Assembly: GCA_963205315.1 (NCBI GenBank)
Contig: CAUJIO010000030.1
Span: 1-64,000 of the forward strand
DNA: 64,000 nt
Reading direction: 5' to 3'
Source: Pseudomonadota bacterium
GTDB lineage: Bacteria > Pseudomonadota > Alphaproteobacteria > Rhizobiales > Aestuariivirgaceae
Positions 44,042 to 52,425 of this stretch are shown piece after piece. Each line of letters opens with the position of its first letter. Position 1 is the stretch's first letter. The notes beneath the pieces are model-generated. The model was not told where the DNA came from and ran no database searches. It saw only the letters and a list, made by a program, of their open reading frames with translations. A program made the translations under genes and the position numbers.

Positions 44042-45106
44042 ATGGCCGAAGTCCTCATCGACAAGCTCTGCAAGTCCTACGGTTCCGCCGAGATTCTGAA
44101 GGATATCGACCTCAAGGTTGAGGATGGCTCCTTTGTGGTTCTTGTCGGACCGTCGGGTTGCGGCAAGTCCACGCTGCTCCGCTGCATCGCCGGCCTTGAA
44201 CCGATCAGTGCCGGCGGCATGACCATCGGCGGACGGCAGGTGAAGAATCTGCCTCCGGCCAAGCGCGAGATCGCCATGGTCTTCCAGTCCTACGCGCTCT
44301 ACCCGCACATGGATGTCAAGGGCAACATGGCCTTCGGCCTGCGCTTTGCGGGGACACCGAAGGCCGAGATCGAGGCGCGCGTGGCCGAGGCCGCCCGCAT
44401 CCTGCAACTTGAACCGTTGCTGAAGCGCCGCCCGCGCGAACTCTCGGGCGGCCAGCGCCAGCGCGTGGCGATCGGCAGGGCCATCGTCAGGAAGCCGCAA
44501 GTCTTTCTGTTTGACGAACCCTTGTCGAACCTTGACGCCGCGCTCCGCATCAACACGCGCGTCGAAATCGCCAAGCTGCACAAGTTGCTCAACGCCACCA
44601 TCGTCTATGTGACCCACGATCAGGTCGAGGCGATGACGCTGGCCGACAAGATCGTTGTCATGAACAAGGGCCGCATCGAGCAGGCGGGCAAGCCTCTCGA
44701 TCTCTACTACAAGCCGGCCAATCTGTTCGTCGCCGGTTTTATCGGATCGCCAGCCATGAATTTTCTCGAAGGCCATGTCACCGGCAGCGGCCGGGTTGAA
44801 GCTGCGGGGAGTGGCCTCACACTGCGGCTGCCATCCTCCTGCAAGCCCGGTGACAAGGTGACCCTGGGTGTGAGGCCGGAGCATATGAATCTCGGCGCGG
44901 CACCGGGACCGTTGCTCCAGGCCCAGGTTGATCTCATCGAGCGGCTTGGTGAAACAGGCTATGCCCATCTCCGTTTGCCAACAGGCCAGGTGGTGATCAG
45001 CGAAGTGCGGGGCGAGCCCGGCCATGTGACGGGAGACAGCATCAGCGTCGGGTTTGATCCAGTCCGCTGCCACATATTCGACGCCGCTGGCCGCCGCATC
45101 GAATAG
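44042..45106 (+). CDS. Sugar ABC transporter ATP-binding protein, UgpC/MsmK-like
   Basis: The 354-residue ATPase has Walker A GPSGCGKSTLL, signature LSGGQRQRVAIGRAI, Walker B VFLFDEPLSNLDA and the C-terminal regulatory OB fold of MalK type. It closes the murQ-transporter operon and is convergent with the YdcF-like gene, 6 nt apart. Confidence 0.93.
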   Translation: MAEVLIDKLCKSYGSAEILKDIDLKVEDGSFVVLVGPSGCGKSTLLRCIAGLEPISAGGMTIGGRQVKNLPPAKREIAMVFQSYALYPHMDVKGNMAFGLRFAGTPKAEIEARVAEAARILQLEPLLKRRPRELSGGQRQRVAIGRAIVRKPQVFLFDEPLSNLDAALRINTRVEIAKLHKLLNATIVYVTHDQVEAMTLADKIVVMNKGRIEQAGKPLDLYYKPANLFVAGFIGSPAMNFLEGHVTGSGRVEAAGSGLTLRLPSSCKPGDKVTLGVRPEHMNLGAAPGPLLQAQVDLIERLGETGYAHLRLPTGQVVISEVRGEPGHVTGDSISVGFDPVRCHIFDAAGRRIE

Positions 45107-45112
45107 ACTGGG

Positions 45113-45889
45113 CTAGGCCCAACCACGCCAGCGATAGACATAAAGGCCCAGCCATTCCTTCAGCGCCTTGGTCGATAGCATCAAACTGGCCGCATCCGGC
45201 AGCACGGGCAAGGGAAACGGCAATCCCCCGGCTCTGCCTCCTGCATCGGTCGAGGCCGGCACAACCGCCATGCCGGCCTTGTGGAAGATCGCCACAGAAC
45301 GCGGCATGTGCAGGGCGGACGTCACCAGCAACCCGCTGCTGAAGCCTTTCTGCTTCCAGATGTCACGCGAGAAGATTGCATTCTCGTAGGTGTTGCGGCT
45401 CCGGGGTTCGACAAGGATGGCGCTGCGGTCGATGCCGAGCGACACAAGCAGATCAGCCATTGCCTCTGCCTCGACCTGGCCTGTTCCGCTGCCGAACGTT
45501 GCGCCTCCGGACAGCAGCAGCATCTTCGCCTTCCCGGCCTTGAAGATCCGATACGCATGCAGGACACGATCGCCCGCCTCGCTGAGATCCGGGTAGGGAT
45601 TGACATCGCCTGGAGGTCCCATGGCACCGCCGAGAACAATCGCCACATCGGAATCGGGATAGGTTTCAACCCTCAATGCCGGAAACTGATCCTCCAGACT
45701 GGCTGTCAGATAGCCCGCAACATAGGGTGTCGAAAGGCTCCACAGCACGAGGGTCAGCACCATGCTGAGAATGGCAGTTGGACGCGGGTGCCGCCAGAGC
45801 GATGCTATCGTCACGATCAACAGTGTCAACAGCACCAGTCCAAGGGGAAAGGCCAGTACGGAGAGAACCTTGTCGGCAAGAATGGACAT
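45113..45889 (-). CDS. YdcF/SanA/ElyC-family (DUF218) membrane protein
   Basis: Two N-terminal membrane helices (VLSVLAFPLGLVLLTLLIVT and AILSMVLTLVLWSLSTPYVA) precede a DUF218 domain with VAIVLGGAM, AKMLLLSGGATFG and VEPRSRNTYENAIFSRDI. Relatives (ElyC, SanA) affect envelope integrity and peptidoglycan or carrier-lipid metabolism. Its place next to a MurNAc recycling locus fits, but it has its own promoter direction. Confidence 0.85.
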   Translation of the reverse strand: MSILADKVLSVLAFPLGLVLLTLLIVTIASLWRHPRPTAILSMVLTLVLWSLSTPYVAGYLTASLEDQFPALRVETYPDSDVAIVLGGAMGPPGDVNPYPDLSEAGDRVLHAYRIFKAGKAKMLLLSGGATFGSGTGQVEAEAMADLLVSLGIDRSAILVEPRSRNTYENAIFSRDIWKQKGFSSGLLVTSALHMPRSVAIFHKAGMAVVPASTDAGGRAGGLPFPLPVLPDAASLMLSTKALKEWLGLYVYRWRGWA

Positions 45890-45924
45890 GCATTTCTCCC
45901 GTCTGAAGCGTTCAGCGCTGCAAG

Positions 45925-46746
45925 TCAGTCGACCGTCGACAGGAACGTGCAGGTGTCCCCGGCAATCACCGCGGTACTCAACCGTCCCGTCGCGAAGGCC
46001 TTCGTATCGACATTGATGCGATTGACCCGAATGTCTGGCAGAGTAACCGGCGTATGGCCGTGCACGATGCGCTTTCCGAAATTTTTCCTCGACGACAGGA
46101 ACGGCTCACGGATCCACATCAGTTCTTCGGGATGTTGATGCTCCAGATCGAAGGCCGGATTGACACCGGCGTGGGCGAAGAAAAAATCATCGGTCTCATG
46201 ACTGTATCGCGTCGCGATCAGGAATGACTTGTGTGATGGCGGCAGCACACGCAGCAGCTCGCGGCGCAGATGTTCGCGCCCCTCCGGCGACAACGGCAGC
46301 CGGGGACGCAGGCCATAGGAAACAAGCGTCTCGATGCCGCCAAATTTCGCCCACGCGTCCAGCATGTCCGCAGAGCCCAGGAGGTCGATCATCACCTGCT
46401 CGTGATTGCCGCGCAGGAAGACATGTTGGTCGCACGGACTTGCACCTGCCGCGAGATGCGTGAGCACTTCGCGGCTCTCCGGCCCCCTGTCGACATAGTC
46501 TCCGAGAAACACCAGAAGCGACGGTGGCGAGCCACGTTCCGCAAGATCGCGGCTGATGCGATCCTCGAGCTCGATCAGCAGGTCGTAGCGGCCGTGAATA
46601 TCGCCGACCGCATAGACCACGCGCTTCTCCGCCGGCACAGGGGCAGGATGCAGTTTGTCAGGTTGCGATTTCCGCCGGAACGGCGTGAAAGAGCGTAACC
46701 TGTCTCTGATCGAGACCGGGGGGGCGGGAGGATTGTTGCCTGTCAT
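45925..46746 (-). CDS. PPP-family metallophosphoesterase (serine/threonine phosphatase-like)
   Basis: The 273 residues carry the full PPP signature: YAVGDIHGRYDLL, LGDYVDRGPESREVL, LRGNHEQVM and VHGHTPV. The substrate may be a phosphoprotein or a dinucleotide polyphosphate; it is not the ApaH length or type with certainty. No signal peptide. Confidence 0.88.
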   Translation of the reverse strand: MTGNNPPAPPVSIRDRLRSFTPFRRKSQPDKLHPAPVPAEKRVVYAVGDIHGRYDLLIELEDRISRDLAERGSPPSLLVFLGDYVDRGPESREVLTHLAAGASPCDQHVFLRGNHEQVMIDLLGSADMLDAWAKFGGIETLVSYGLRPRLPLSPEGREHLRRELLRVLPPSHKSFLIATRYSHETDDFFFAHAGVNPAFDLEHQHPEELMWIREPFLSSRKNFGKRIVHGHTPVTLPDIRVNRINVDTKAFATGRLSTAVIAGDTCTFLSTVD

Positions 46747-46980
46747 GTGCTGTGTAGGCCGGTATCTTCAATCGTCATGAACCCGGATGAATCATACACG
46801 GATCGTGAATGCAAGCCTGAGATGGTGAACACAGAAACGTTAAATTTGACGGTTATTTTTACTACATTGCCAAGTTTTCGGCCCGCAAGTGGCGGTGGAG
46901 CGTGCCCTCGTCACGAAAAGCCACTATATTCGCAACCAACAGGCATTGTGAAATTTGACGACGGGAAAGCGGTAACCATC

Positions 46981-48345
46981 ATGAAATTGACAGTCATCGG
47001 GGCGGGATATGTTGGCCTCGTATCGGCAGCGTGCTTTGCGGACTTCGGTTATGAAGTGACATGTGTCGACAAGGATCCACGCAAGATTGCGGCCCTCGAG
47101 AATGGCCGCATTCCGATTTATGAGCAGGGCCTCGAACCCATCGTTGCCAGCAACCGCCAGGCGGGCCGGCTGGTGTTTACCGAAAATCTTAAAGATGCCG
47201 TTGCCAGCGCCGATGTGGTGCTGATCGCAGTCGGAACCCCGACGCGCGAAGGCGAGGATGCCGCCGACCTTTCCTATGTCTATGCCGCCGGCGAAGAGAT
47301 CGCCCGTGCCATGCAGGGCTTTACCGTCATCGTGACAAAGTCGACCGTGCCGGTGGGCACGGCCGCCAAGCTTCGTGCCATCATCGCCAAGGCCAGGCCG
47401 GATGGCGATTTCGAAGTTGCCTCGAACCCGGAATTCATGCGCGAAGGCTCGGCCGTCGAGGATTTCCTGCGGCCTGATCGCGTGGTGATCGGCGTCAACT
47501 CGGAGCGCGCCGAACTGGCATTGCGCCAGCTCTATCGGCCGCTCGCCGCCAAGGATGTGCCGATTGTCGCCACGTCTTGCGAGGCGGCCGAGATCATCAA
47601 ATATGCCGCCAATACATTTCTCGCCACCCGTATCGCCTTCGTGAACCAGCTCGCCGATCTGTGCGAGCGCGTCGGCGCCGACATCCAGGACGTTGCCCGC
47701 GGCATGGGCCTCGACAAGCGCATTGGCCTGCAGTTCCTCAACCCTGGACCAGGCTTCGGCGGCTCCTGCTTCCCGAAGGATACGCGTGCCCTCGCCGCGA
47801 CGGCCCGCACGTATGGCGGTCCTTTCAGCATCGTCGAGAATGTCATCGCCGCCAACGAAGCTCGCAAGAAGGCGCTGGCCGACCGGATCCAGAATGCCAT
47901 CGGCGGCAGCCTGCAAGGCAAAAAGATCGCCATCCTCGGCATCGCCTTCAAGGCGGAAACCGACGACATCCGCGATGCCGCAGCCCTGACCGTTATCCCC
48001 GAACTGCAAAAGCGCGGCGCATCGGTCGCCGCCTTCGACCCGGTCGCCATGGACAATGGCCGCAACGCCTTCGAGTCGGTGCAGTGGTGCGCCGACGCCT
48101 ATTCAGCGTCGATCGGAGCTGATGCCGTTGTCGTCCTGACGGAGTGGAACGTGTTCCGTGGTCTGAATCTGACGCGCCTCGCCAAGGACATGCGCCAGAA
48201 GATCCTGATCGATTTCCGCAACCTCTTTGCGCTTCATGATCTCAGGGGCTCAGGGCTCACCTATCATTCCATCGGCCGCAACAAGGTCACGCCTCCCGTG
48301 TCCGACACGTCGGTCATTCCATTCAAGACCGGCCATTCGGCCTGA
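46981..48345 (+). CDS. ugd: UDP-glucose 6-dehydrogenase
   Basis: The start at 46981 (MKLTVIGAGYVGLVS) places the NAD motif at the N-terminus and follows GGGAAAG at a usable distance; upstream starts add about 78 unlikely residues. The catalytic Cys263 is in GFGGSCFPKDTRAL. The enzyme oxidises UDP-glucose to UDP-glucuronate. It is followed 9 bp later by UDP-glucuronate decarboxylase, so the pair should supply UDP-GlcA and UDP-xylose for surface polysaccharide. An AT-rich 230-bp leader upstream probably holds the promoter. Confidence 0.95.
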   Translation: MKLTVIGAGYVGLVSAACFADFGYEVTCVDKDPRKIAALENGRIPIYEQGLEPIVASNRQAGRLVFTENLKDAVASADVVLIAVGTPTREGEDAADLSYVYAAGEEIARAMQGFTVIVTKSTVPVGTAAKLRAIIAKARPDGDFEVASNPEFMREGSAVEDFLRPDRVVIGVNSERAELALRQLYRPLAAKDVPIVATSCEAAEIIKYAANTFLATRIAFVNQLADLCERVGADIQDVARGMGLDKRIGLQFLNPGPGFGGSCFPKDTRALAATARTYGGPFSIVENVIAANEARKKALADRIQNAIGGSLQGKKIAILGIAFKAETDDIRDAAALTVIPELQKRGASVAAFDPVAMDNGRNAFESVQWCADAYSASIGADAVVVLTEWNVFRGLNLTRLAKDMRQKILIDFRNLFALHDLRGSGLTYHSIGRNKVTPPVSDTSVIPFKTGHSA

Positions 48346-48354
48346 GGATAAAGC

Positions 48355-49308
48355 ATGCCCAGATTGTATGAGAGCCGGAAGCGGATTCTGGTGACGGGTG
48401 GTGCGGGCTTTCTGGGTTCGCACCTGATTGACCGGCTGATCGCGCAGGGCCACGAAGTCGTTTGCGCCGACAACCTGTTTACCGGCACCAAACGCAACAT
48501 CGAGCACCTTCATGCTCATCCGCGCTTCGAATTCCTGCGCCATGATGTGTGTAACGCACTCAAAGTGGAGGTGGACGAGATATTCAATCTGGCCTGTCCC
48601 GCATCGCCAGTACACTACCAGCACAACCCGGTGCAGACGACGAAGACATCGGTCCTCGGCGCCCTCAACATGCTGGGCCTTGCCAAGCGGCTGAAGTGCC
48701 GCATTTTCCAGGCTTCGACCAGTGAAGTCTATGGCGACCCGGCGGTTCATCCGCAGACGGAAGACTATTGGGGCAACGTCAATCCCATCGGTACGCGCTC
48801 CTGCTATGATGAAGGCAAGCGCTGCGCCGAAACCCTGTTCTTTGACTATCACCGTCAGCATGGCGTCGAGATCAAGGTCGCCCGCATCTTCAATACCTAT
48901 GGCCCCCGCATGCATCCGCGCGATGGCCGCGTGGTCTCGAATTTTATCACGCAGGCGCTCAATGGCGAGGATATCACCATCTATGGCGACGGTTCGCAGA
49001 CGCGATCCTTTTGCTATATGGATGACCTCATTGAGGGGTTCCTTCGGCTGATGGAGTCGGATGCGTCGGTGACGGGCCCCGTCAATCTCGGTAATCCCGG
49101 CGAATTCACCATGTTGGAACTGGCTCAGAAAGTTCTGGCCATCACCGGCTCCAAATCAAAGCTCATCCATATGCCGCTGCCATCAGATGACCCCAAGCAG
49201 CGCCGGCCCGATATCACCTTGGCCCGGACAAAACTTGGCTGGGAACCGAAAATCGCGCTGACCGAAGGCCTGGCCCGCACAGTCGAATACTTCAGCCGAT
49301 TGGATTGA
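48355..49308 (+). CDS. UDP-glucuronate decarboxylase (UDP-xylose synthase)
   Basis: The 317-residue SDR enzyme shows [38 protein letters not shown], the catalytic Tyr/Lys in [22 protein letters not shown] and RRPDITLAR. Together these identify UXS rather than GalE or RmlB. It turns UDP-glucuronate into UDP-xylose. Confidence 0.93.
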   Translation: MPRLYESRKRILVTGGAGFLGSHLIDRLIAQGHEVVCADNLFTGTKRNIEHLHAHPRFEFLRHDVCNALKVEVDEIFNLACPASPVHYQHNPVQTTKTSVLGALNMLGLAKRLKCRIFQASTSEVYGDPAVHPQTEDYWGNVNPIGTRSCYDEGKRCAETLFFDYHRQHGVEIKVARIFNTYGPRMHPRDGRVVSNFITQALNGEDITIYGDGSQTRSFCYMDDLIEGFLRLMESDASVTGPVNLGNPGEFTMLELAQKVLAITGSKSKLIHMPLPSDDPKQRRPDITLARTKLGWEPKIALTEGLARTVEYFSRLD

Positions 49309-49360
49309 TAAGGCCAAGCTGCGAGCTTGATCTCCATCAACGACGCAATTCGAACTGCTC

Positions 49361-49390
49361 TTTACACTTCAATCGAACCTTGTGCTATGG
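49361..49390 (+). promoter_or_regulatory. Possible sigma70-type promoter upstream of the repeat-protein gene
   Basis: TTTACA (49361-49366), an 18-bp spacer and CTATGG (49385-49390) with a TG-like extension sit 74 bp upstream of the repeat-protein start. This would allow expression independent of the ugd/UXS genes. The match is moderate. Confidence 0.3.
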
Positions 49391-49463
49391 TCCGATGCGA
49401 TGCGGCGGGGAGCGGTTGAAGAACCCCTTTCCGCAGGCAGCCGGGCAAAGGGAGATAGTGACC

Positions 49464-52340
49464 ATGCGGCTCACCCGACAGTCTTCAATCCGTTCGCTTC
49501 TGGCGGCCTCGATGCTGACAGCCCTTGCGGCGGTGATGCCCGGTGGTGGAGCGATGCTGCTTGGAACCAGCCAGGCATTTGCCGATGAGGAGCCACCGCC
49601 GCCTCCGCCCCTGCCGGACGATGAGATCACCGCAACACCGGATGATGCCACCCCTTCGGAGGGATCCACTGAGGGAGACAAGGACGCCGCGCCGCCAACG
49701 GGTGATGGCGCGGAGTTTTCGCCTCTGCAACCCGGTGAAGCCGTTGTCACCCGCTTTTCCCATACGGTCGCGGAACCCGACGCTGAGGGCCAGCCCGTCA
49801 CGCTGATCGACGTCGAAGGCATCAGCGCCTCGATCCTGGATATTCGCAGGCCCGGTGAGCCGCCGTCCGGGCAACACTGGATTGATGAACCGCAGCGCCT
49901 CATGATCACCGCAGGCGAGGTCGGGCAGGTATTCGGCGTGGCGCTCAGGCCCCGCGAGGACAGCAAGTCGCCCGACATCTTCCTGTCAGCCACCTCGGCC
50001 TTCGGCCTGCATCGCACCGGCAAGGCTCCTGGCAACACCGAGTGGATGCCTGGCATGTGGGGACCCGATTCCGGCCCCGGCAGCATTTTCCGCGTTAGCG
50101 ACGAAACTGGATATCTGGCCGAGAAATTTACCGACGTGAAACTCGACGGCCGCGCCAACACCGGAGCGGCGCTCGGCAACATCGCCTATGACCAATGGCA
50201 CAGTAGGCTTGTCGTGTCGGATCTCGAAACCGGCATGATCCACGTCCTGAGTGCGACCACCGGCGAGGATTTCGGCCATTTCGATCATGGCACGGCTGGC
50301 CGCACCAGCTTTGTCGACGCCGCGACCGGGCAATCCATGTCGCTGCCGCCGGTCGCCTTCGATCCGAAGAGCGCGGCGGATATCGAGGAATGCGCCGGCG
50401 ACTTCGCCACCACGCCAGAGTGCTGGAACATCGCCGATTTCCGCCGCCGCGTCTGGGGCCTGAATGTTCGCAAGGATGCCAGCGGCGAGGTCCGTCTCTA
50501 TTATTCTGTCTGGAGCAGCGATGCTTTCGGCAATACGGCCTGGGCTCAGGCCGGCGATGAACGCCGCAATTCCGTCTGGTCGGTGGCCATCACCGGTGAC
50601 GGGATGTTCGATGAAGCCACCGTCCGGCGCGAATTTGTCATGCCGGGATTCTGGCCCACAACGCCCGACATGGGCGACAAGGCCGGTCGTAGCAATGCCG
50701 TCTCGGATATTGCCTTCCCGGACTGCGGCCCGCAGGACGTCATGCTGGTGTCCGAACGCGGTGGAATGCGTAATCTCGGGCTCGACAAAGTTGAGGCATT
50801 TTCCAGGCCCTATGAATCGCGCGTGCTGCGCTACGAACGTGGGACCGACGGCATCTGGCGTGCAAAAGGCCGCTACGATGTCGGCTTCCATGACCGCAGC
50901 AAGGACGGTGAGCCCATTGTTTTTGCCAGTGCCGCAGGCGGAGCCGCTTTTGGCTACGGCGTGACGGAGGATGGCCTCATCGATACGTCGAAGCCGTCGG
51001 AGTCGGTGTGGATGACCGGTGACGGCTTGTGCTCTCCCGCTGGCCCTTGCACCAGTCTGGCGACCGGCGAACATGATGACGACAGCGAAGTGCATGGCCT
51101 GCAGGGCACGCCCGCGGATGCGCTGGTTGCGGTCGAACCCGACTCAAAGCCCGATACCGCAGCACTCGATCGCTCCTATATGATCGACACGGACATAAAC
51201 ATCGGCACCGATGGCGCGCCGATTGCCGAAGAACGCACCCGTAACGATGCTACGCGCATCGGCGACGTGGCGATCTATCAGGTCTGCGGCGGCGGACCTT
51301 TGACTGAAGATGCGGGCGATGAACTGCCTCCCGGTCAACCGCCTGAAGACTGGCCGGTTCATAACCTGAAGATGAGCCATGAGAAATGGGCATCCTCGGG
51401 CCATCGCGTGCAGCGTTCGTGGCATCGCCGTGAAGGGTCCTGGCATGCGGTCGATCGTTCCTGGCACTGGAAGCGGCAGTCCTACCACTCGCGCAACGAG
51501 TCTTGGCACTGGCGCGGCGTCTCGGCCCATGGCCGCGACCGCAGCTGGCACAAGAAGGGTTTGTCCTCTCATGACAAACGCTATTCCTGGCACTCGCGTG
51601 ACCGCTCATGGCATCTGCGCAGCCGCAGCTTCCACAATAAGGAGCGCAGCTGGGACAATGGCCATGCGAAGGGCAAATCCTACCATGTCAAGACACGCAG
51701 CTGGAGCGGCGATCACAAGAAGGGTCAGTCCTATCACGTGAAGCCGCGCAGCTGGACAGGCGAACATGTGCGCAGCCGCAGCTATCACAACAAGAACCGC
51801 TCATGGGGCGACAACAACCCGAACCACGTCAAGGCCCGGTCGTACCACAAGCGTGACAAGACCTGGAGTGACGGCAGGCCCGATCACAACAAGGATCGCA
51901 GCCGCAATGATGACGGCGGTGGCGGCAAGCACGTGAAGGGCCGCAGCCAGCATGACAAAGGCAAGACCTGGGGTGGTGACGATAGGCCGGGGCATGTGAA
52001 GGCGAGAAGCGACGCCGACAACAAGCCGAAGCACACCAAGCAGAAGAGCGCTGCCGACGACAGGCCCAAGCATTCGAAACAGAAGAGTGCTGCCGACGAC
52101 AGGCCCAAGCATTCGAAGCAGAAGAGCGCTGCTGATGACAGGCCCAAGCATTCGAAGCAGAAGAGCGCTGCCGACGACAGGCCCAAGCATTCGAAGCAAA
52201 AGAGCAAGGCCGACGACAAGCCGAAGCACACCAAACAGAAGAGCAAGGCCGACGACAAGCCGAAGCATGGCAAGGACAGGAACGACAGCAAGAAAAAGCT
52301 CAAGCACAAGAAGAAGACCAGTGAAACAGTGCCGGCCTAG
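49464..52340 (+). CDS. Secreted protein with beta-propeller-like body and a long His/Trp/Ser/Arg/Lys repeat tail; unknown function
   Basis: The start at 49464 (MRLTRQSSIR) follows GGGAG and gives a Sec signal peptide cut after SQAFA (residue 40). Of 958 residues, 41-95 are an acidic Pro-rich linker (DEEPPPPPPLPDDE). Residues about 100-640 form a non-repetitive extracellular body with strand-turn patterns such as YDQWHSRLVVSDLETGMIHV that suggest a beta-propeller, and several Cys (ECAGDFATTPECW). From residue 644 to 938 the protein is one continuous array: twelve heptads of type RSWHxxx, then alternating 10- and 7-residue units, then 13-residue units such as KSAADDRPKHSKQ. The end is Lys-rich. 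The tail is strongly basic and could bind acidic polysaccharide, nucleic acid or metal. No family was recognised. It follows the UDP-GlcA/UDP-Xyl genes, which hints at an exopolysaccharide link. Confidence 0.8.
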   Translation: MRLTRQSSIRSLLAASMLTALAAVMPGGGAMLLGTSQAFADEEPPPPPPLPDDEITATPDDATPSEGSTEGDKDAAPPTGDGAEFSPLQPGEAVVTRFSHTVAEPDAEGQPVTLIDVEGISASILDIRRPGEPPSGQHWIDEPQRLMITAGEVGQVFGVALRPREDSKSPDIFLSATSAFGLHRTGKAPGNTEWMPGMWGPDSGPGSIFRVSDETGYLAEKFTDVKLDGRANTGAALGNIAYDQWHSRLVVSDLETGMIHVLSATTGEDFGHFDHGTAGRTSFVDAATGQSMSLPPVAFDPKSAADIEECAGDFATTPECWNIADFRRRVWGLNVRKDASGEVRLYYSVWSSDAFGNTAWAQAGDERRNSVWSVAITGDGMFDEATVRREFVMPGFWPTTPDMGDKAGRSNAVSDIAFPDCGPQDVMLVSERGGMRNLGLDKVEAFSRPYESRVLRYERGTDGIWRAKGRYDVGFHDRSKDGEPIVFASAAGGAAFGYGVTEDGLIDTSKPSESVWMTGDGLCSPAGPCTSLATGEHDDDSEVHGLQGTPADALVAVEPDSKPDTAALDRSYMIDTDINIGTDGAPIAEERTRNDATRIGDVAIYQVCGGGPLTEDAGDELPPGQPPEDWPVHNLKMSHEKWASSGHRVQRSWHRREGSWHAVDRSWHWKRQSYHSRNESWHWRGVSAHGRDRSWHKKGLSSHDKRYSWHSRDRSWHLRSRSFHNKERSWDNGHAKGKSYHVKTRSWSGDHKKGQSYHVKPRSWTGEHVRSRSYHNKNRSWGDNNPNHVKARSYHKRDKTWSDGRPDHNKDRSRNDDGGGGKHVKGRSQHDKGKTWGGDDRPGHVKARSDADNKPKHTKQKSAADDRPKHSKQKSAADDRPKHSKQKSAADDRPKHSKQKSAADDRPKHSKQKSKADDKPKHTKQKSKADDKPKHGKDRNDSKKKLKHKKKTSETVPA
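51393..52277 (+). repeat. Coding repeat array with growing unit length (7, 10, 13 residues)
   Basis: Twelve consecutive 21-bp units (51393-51644) encode heptads xS(W/Y/F)Hxxx. Then 30-bp units (RSWDNGHAKG, RSWSGDHKKG, RSWTGEHVRS) alternate with 21-bp units (KSYHVKT, QSYHVKP, RSYHNKN). Then come units of 13-15 residues (RSWGDNNPNHVKA). The array ends in seven 39-bp units. Confidence 0.9.
52005..52277 (+). repeat. Seven tandem 39-bp units
   Basis: Units start at 52005, 52044, 52083, 52122, 52161, 52200 and 52239. The middle four encode the identical peptide KSAADDRPKHSKQ with only a few silent changes, so they arose by recent tandem duplication. The flanking units are diverged (RSDADNKPKHTKQ, KSKADDKPKHTKQ). 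Confidence 0.93.
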
Positions 52341-52369
52341 TGCACCAACGCCAATCGAATAGAATCTCG

Positions 52370-52400
52370 ATGCGGCAGGCAACTGCCGCATTTCTTCTTT
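52370..52400 (+). terminator. Rho-independent terminator after the repeat-protein gene
   Basis: ATGCGGCAG and CTGCCGCAT form a perfect 9-bp stem around the loop GCAA, followed by TTCTTCTTT. It is 30 bp past the stop of the repeat protein and 26 bp before the next start (52426), so it probably limits read-through to the second secreted protein. Confidence 0.82.
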
Positions 52401-52425
52401 GCTGCGAACAGGGAGCGTGCGGACC

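Noticed and set aside
52005-52277. Seven 39-bp direct repeats considered as a CRISPR-like array
   Set aside because: The units abut without unique spacers and are in frame with a coding region.
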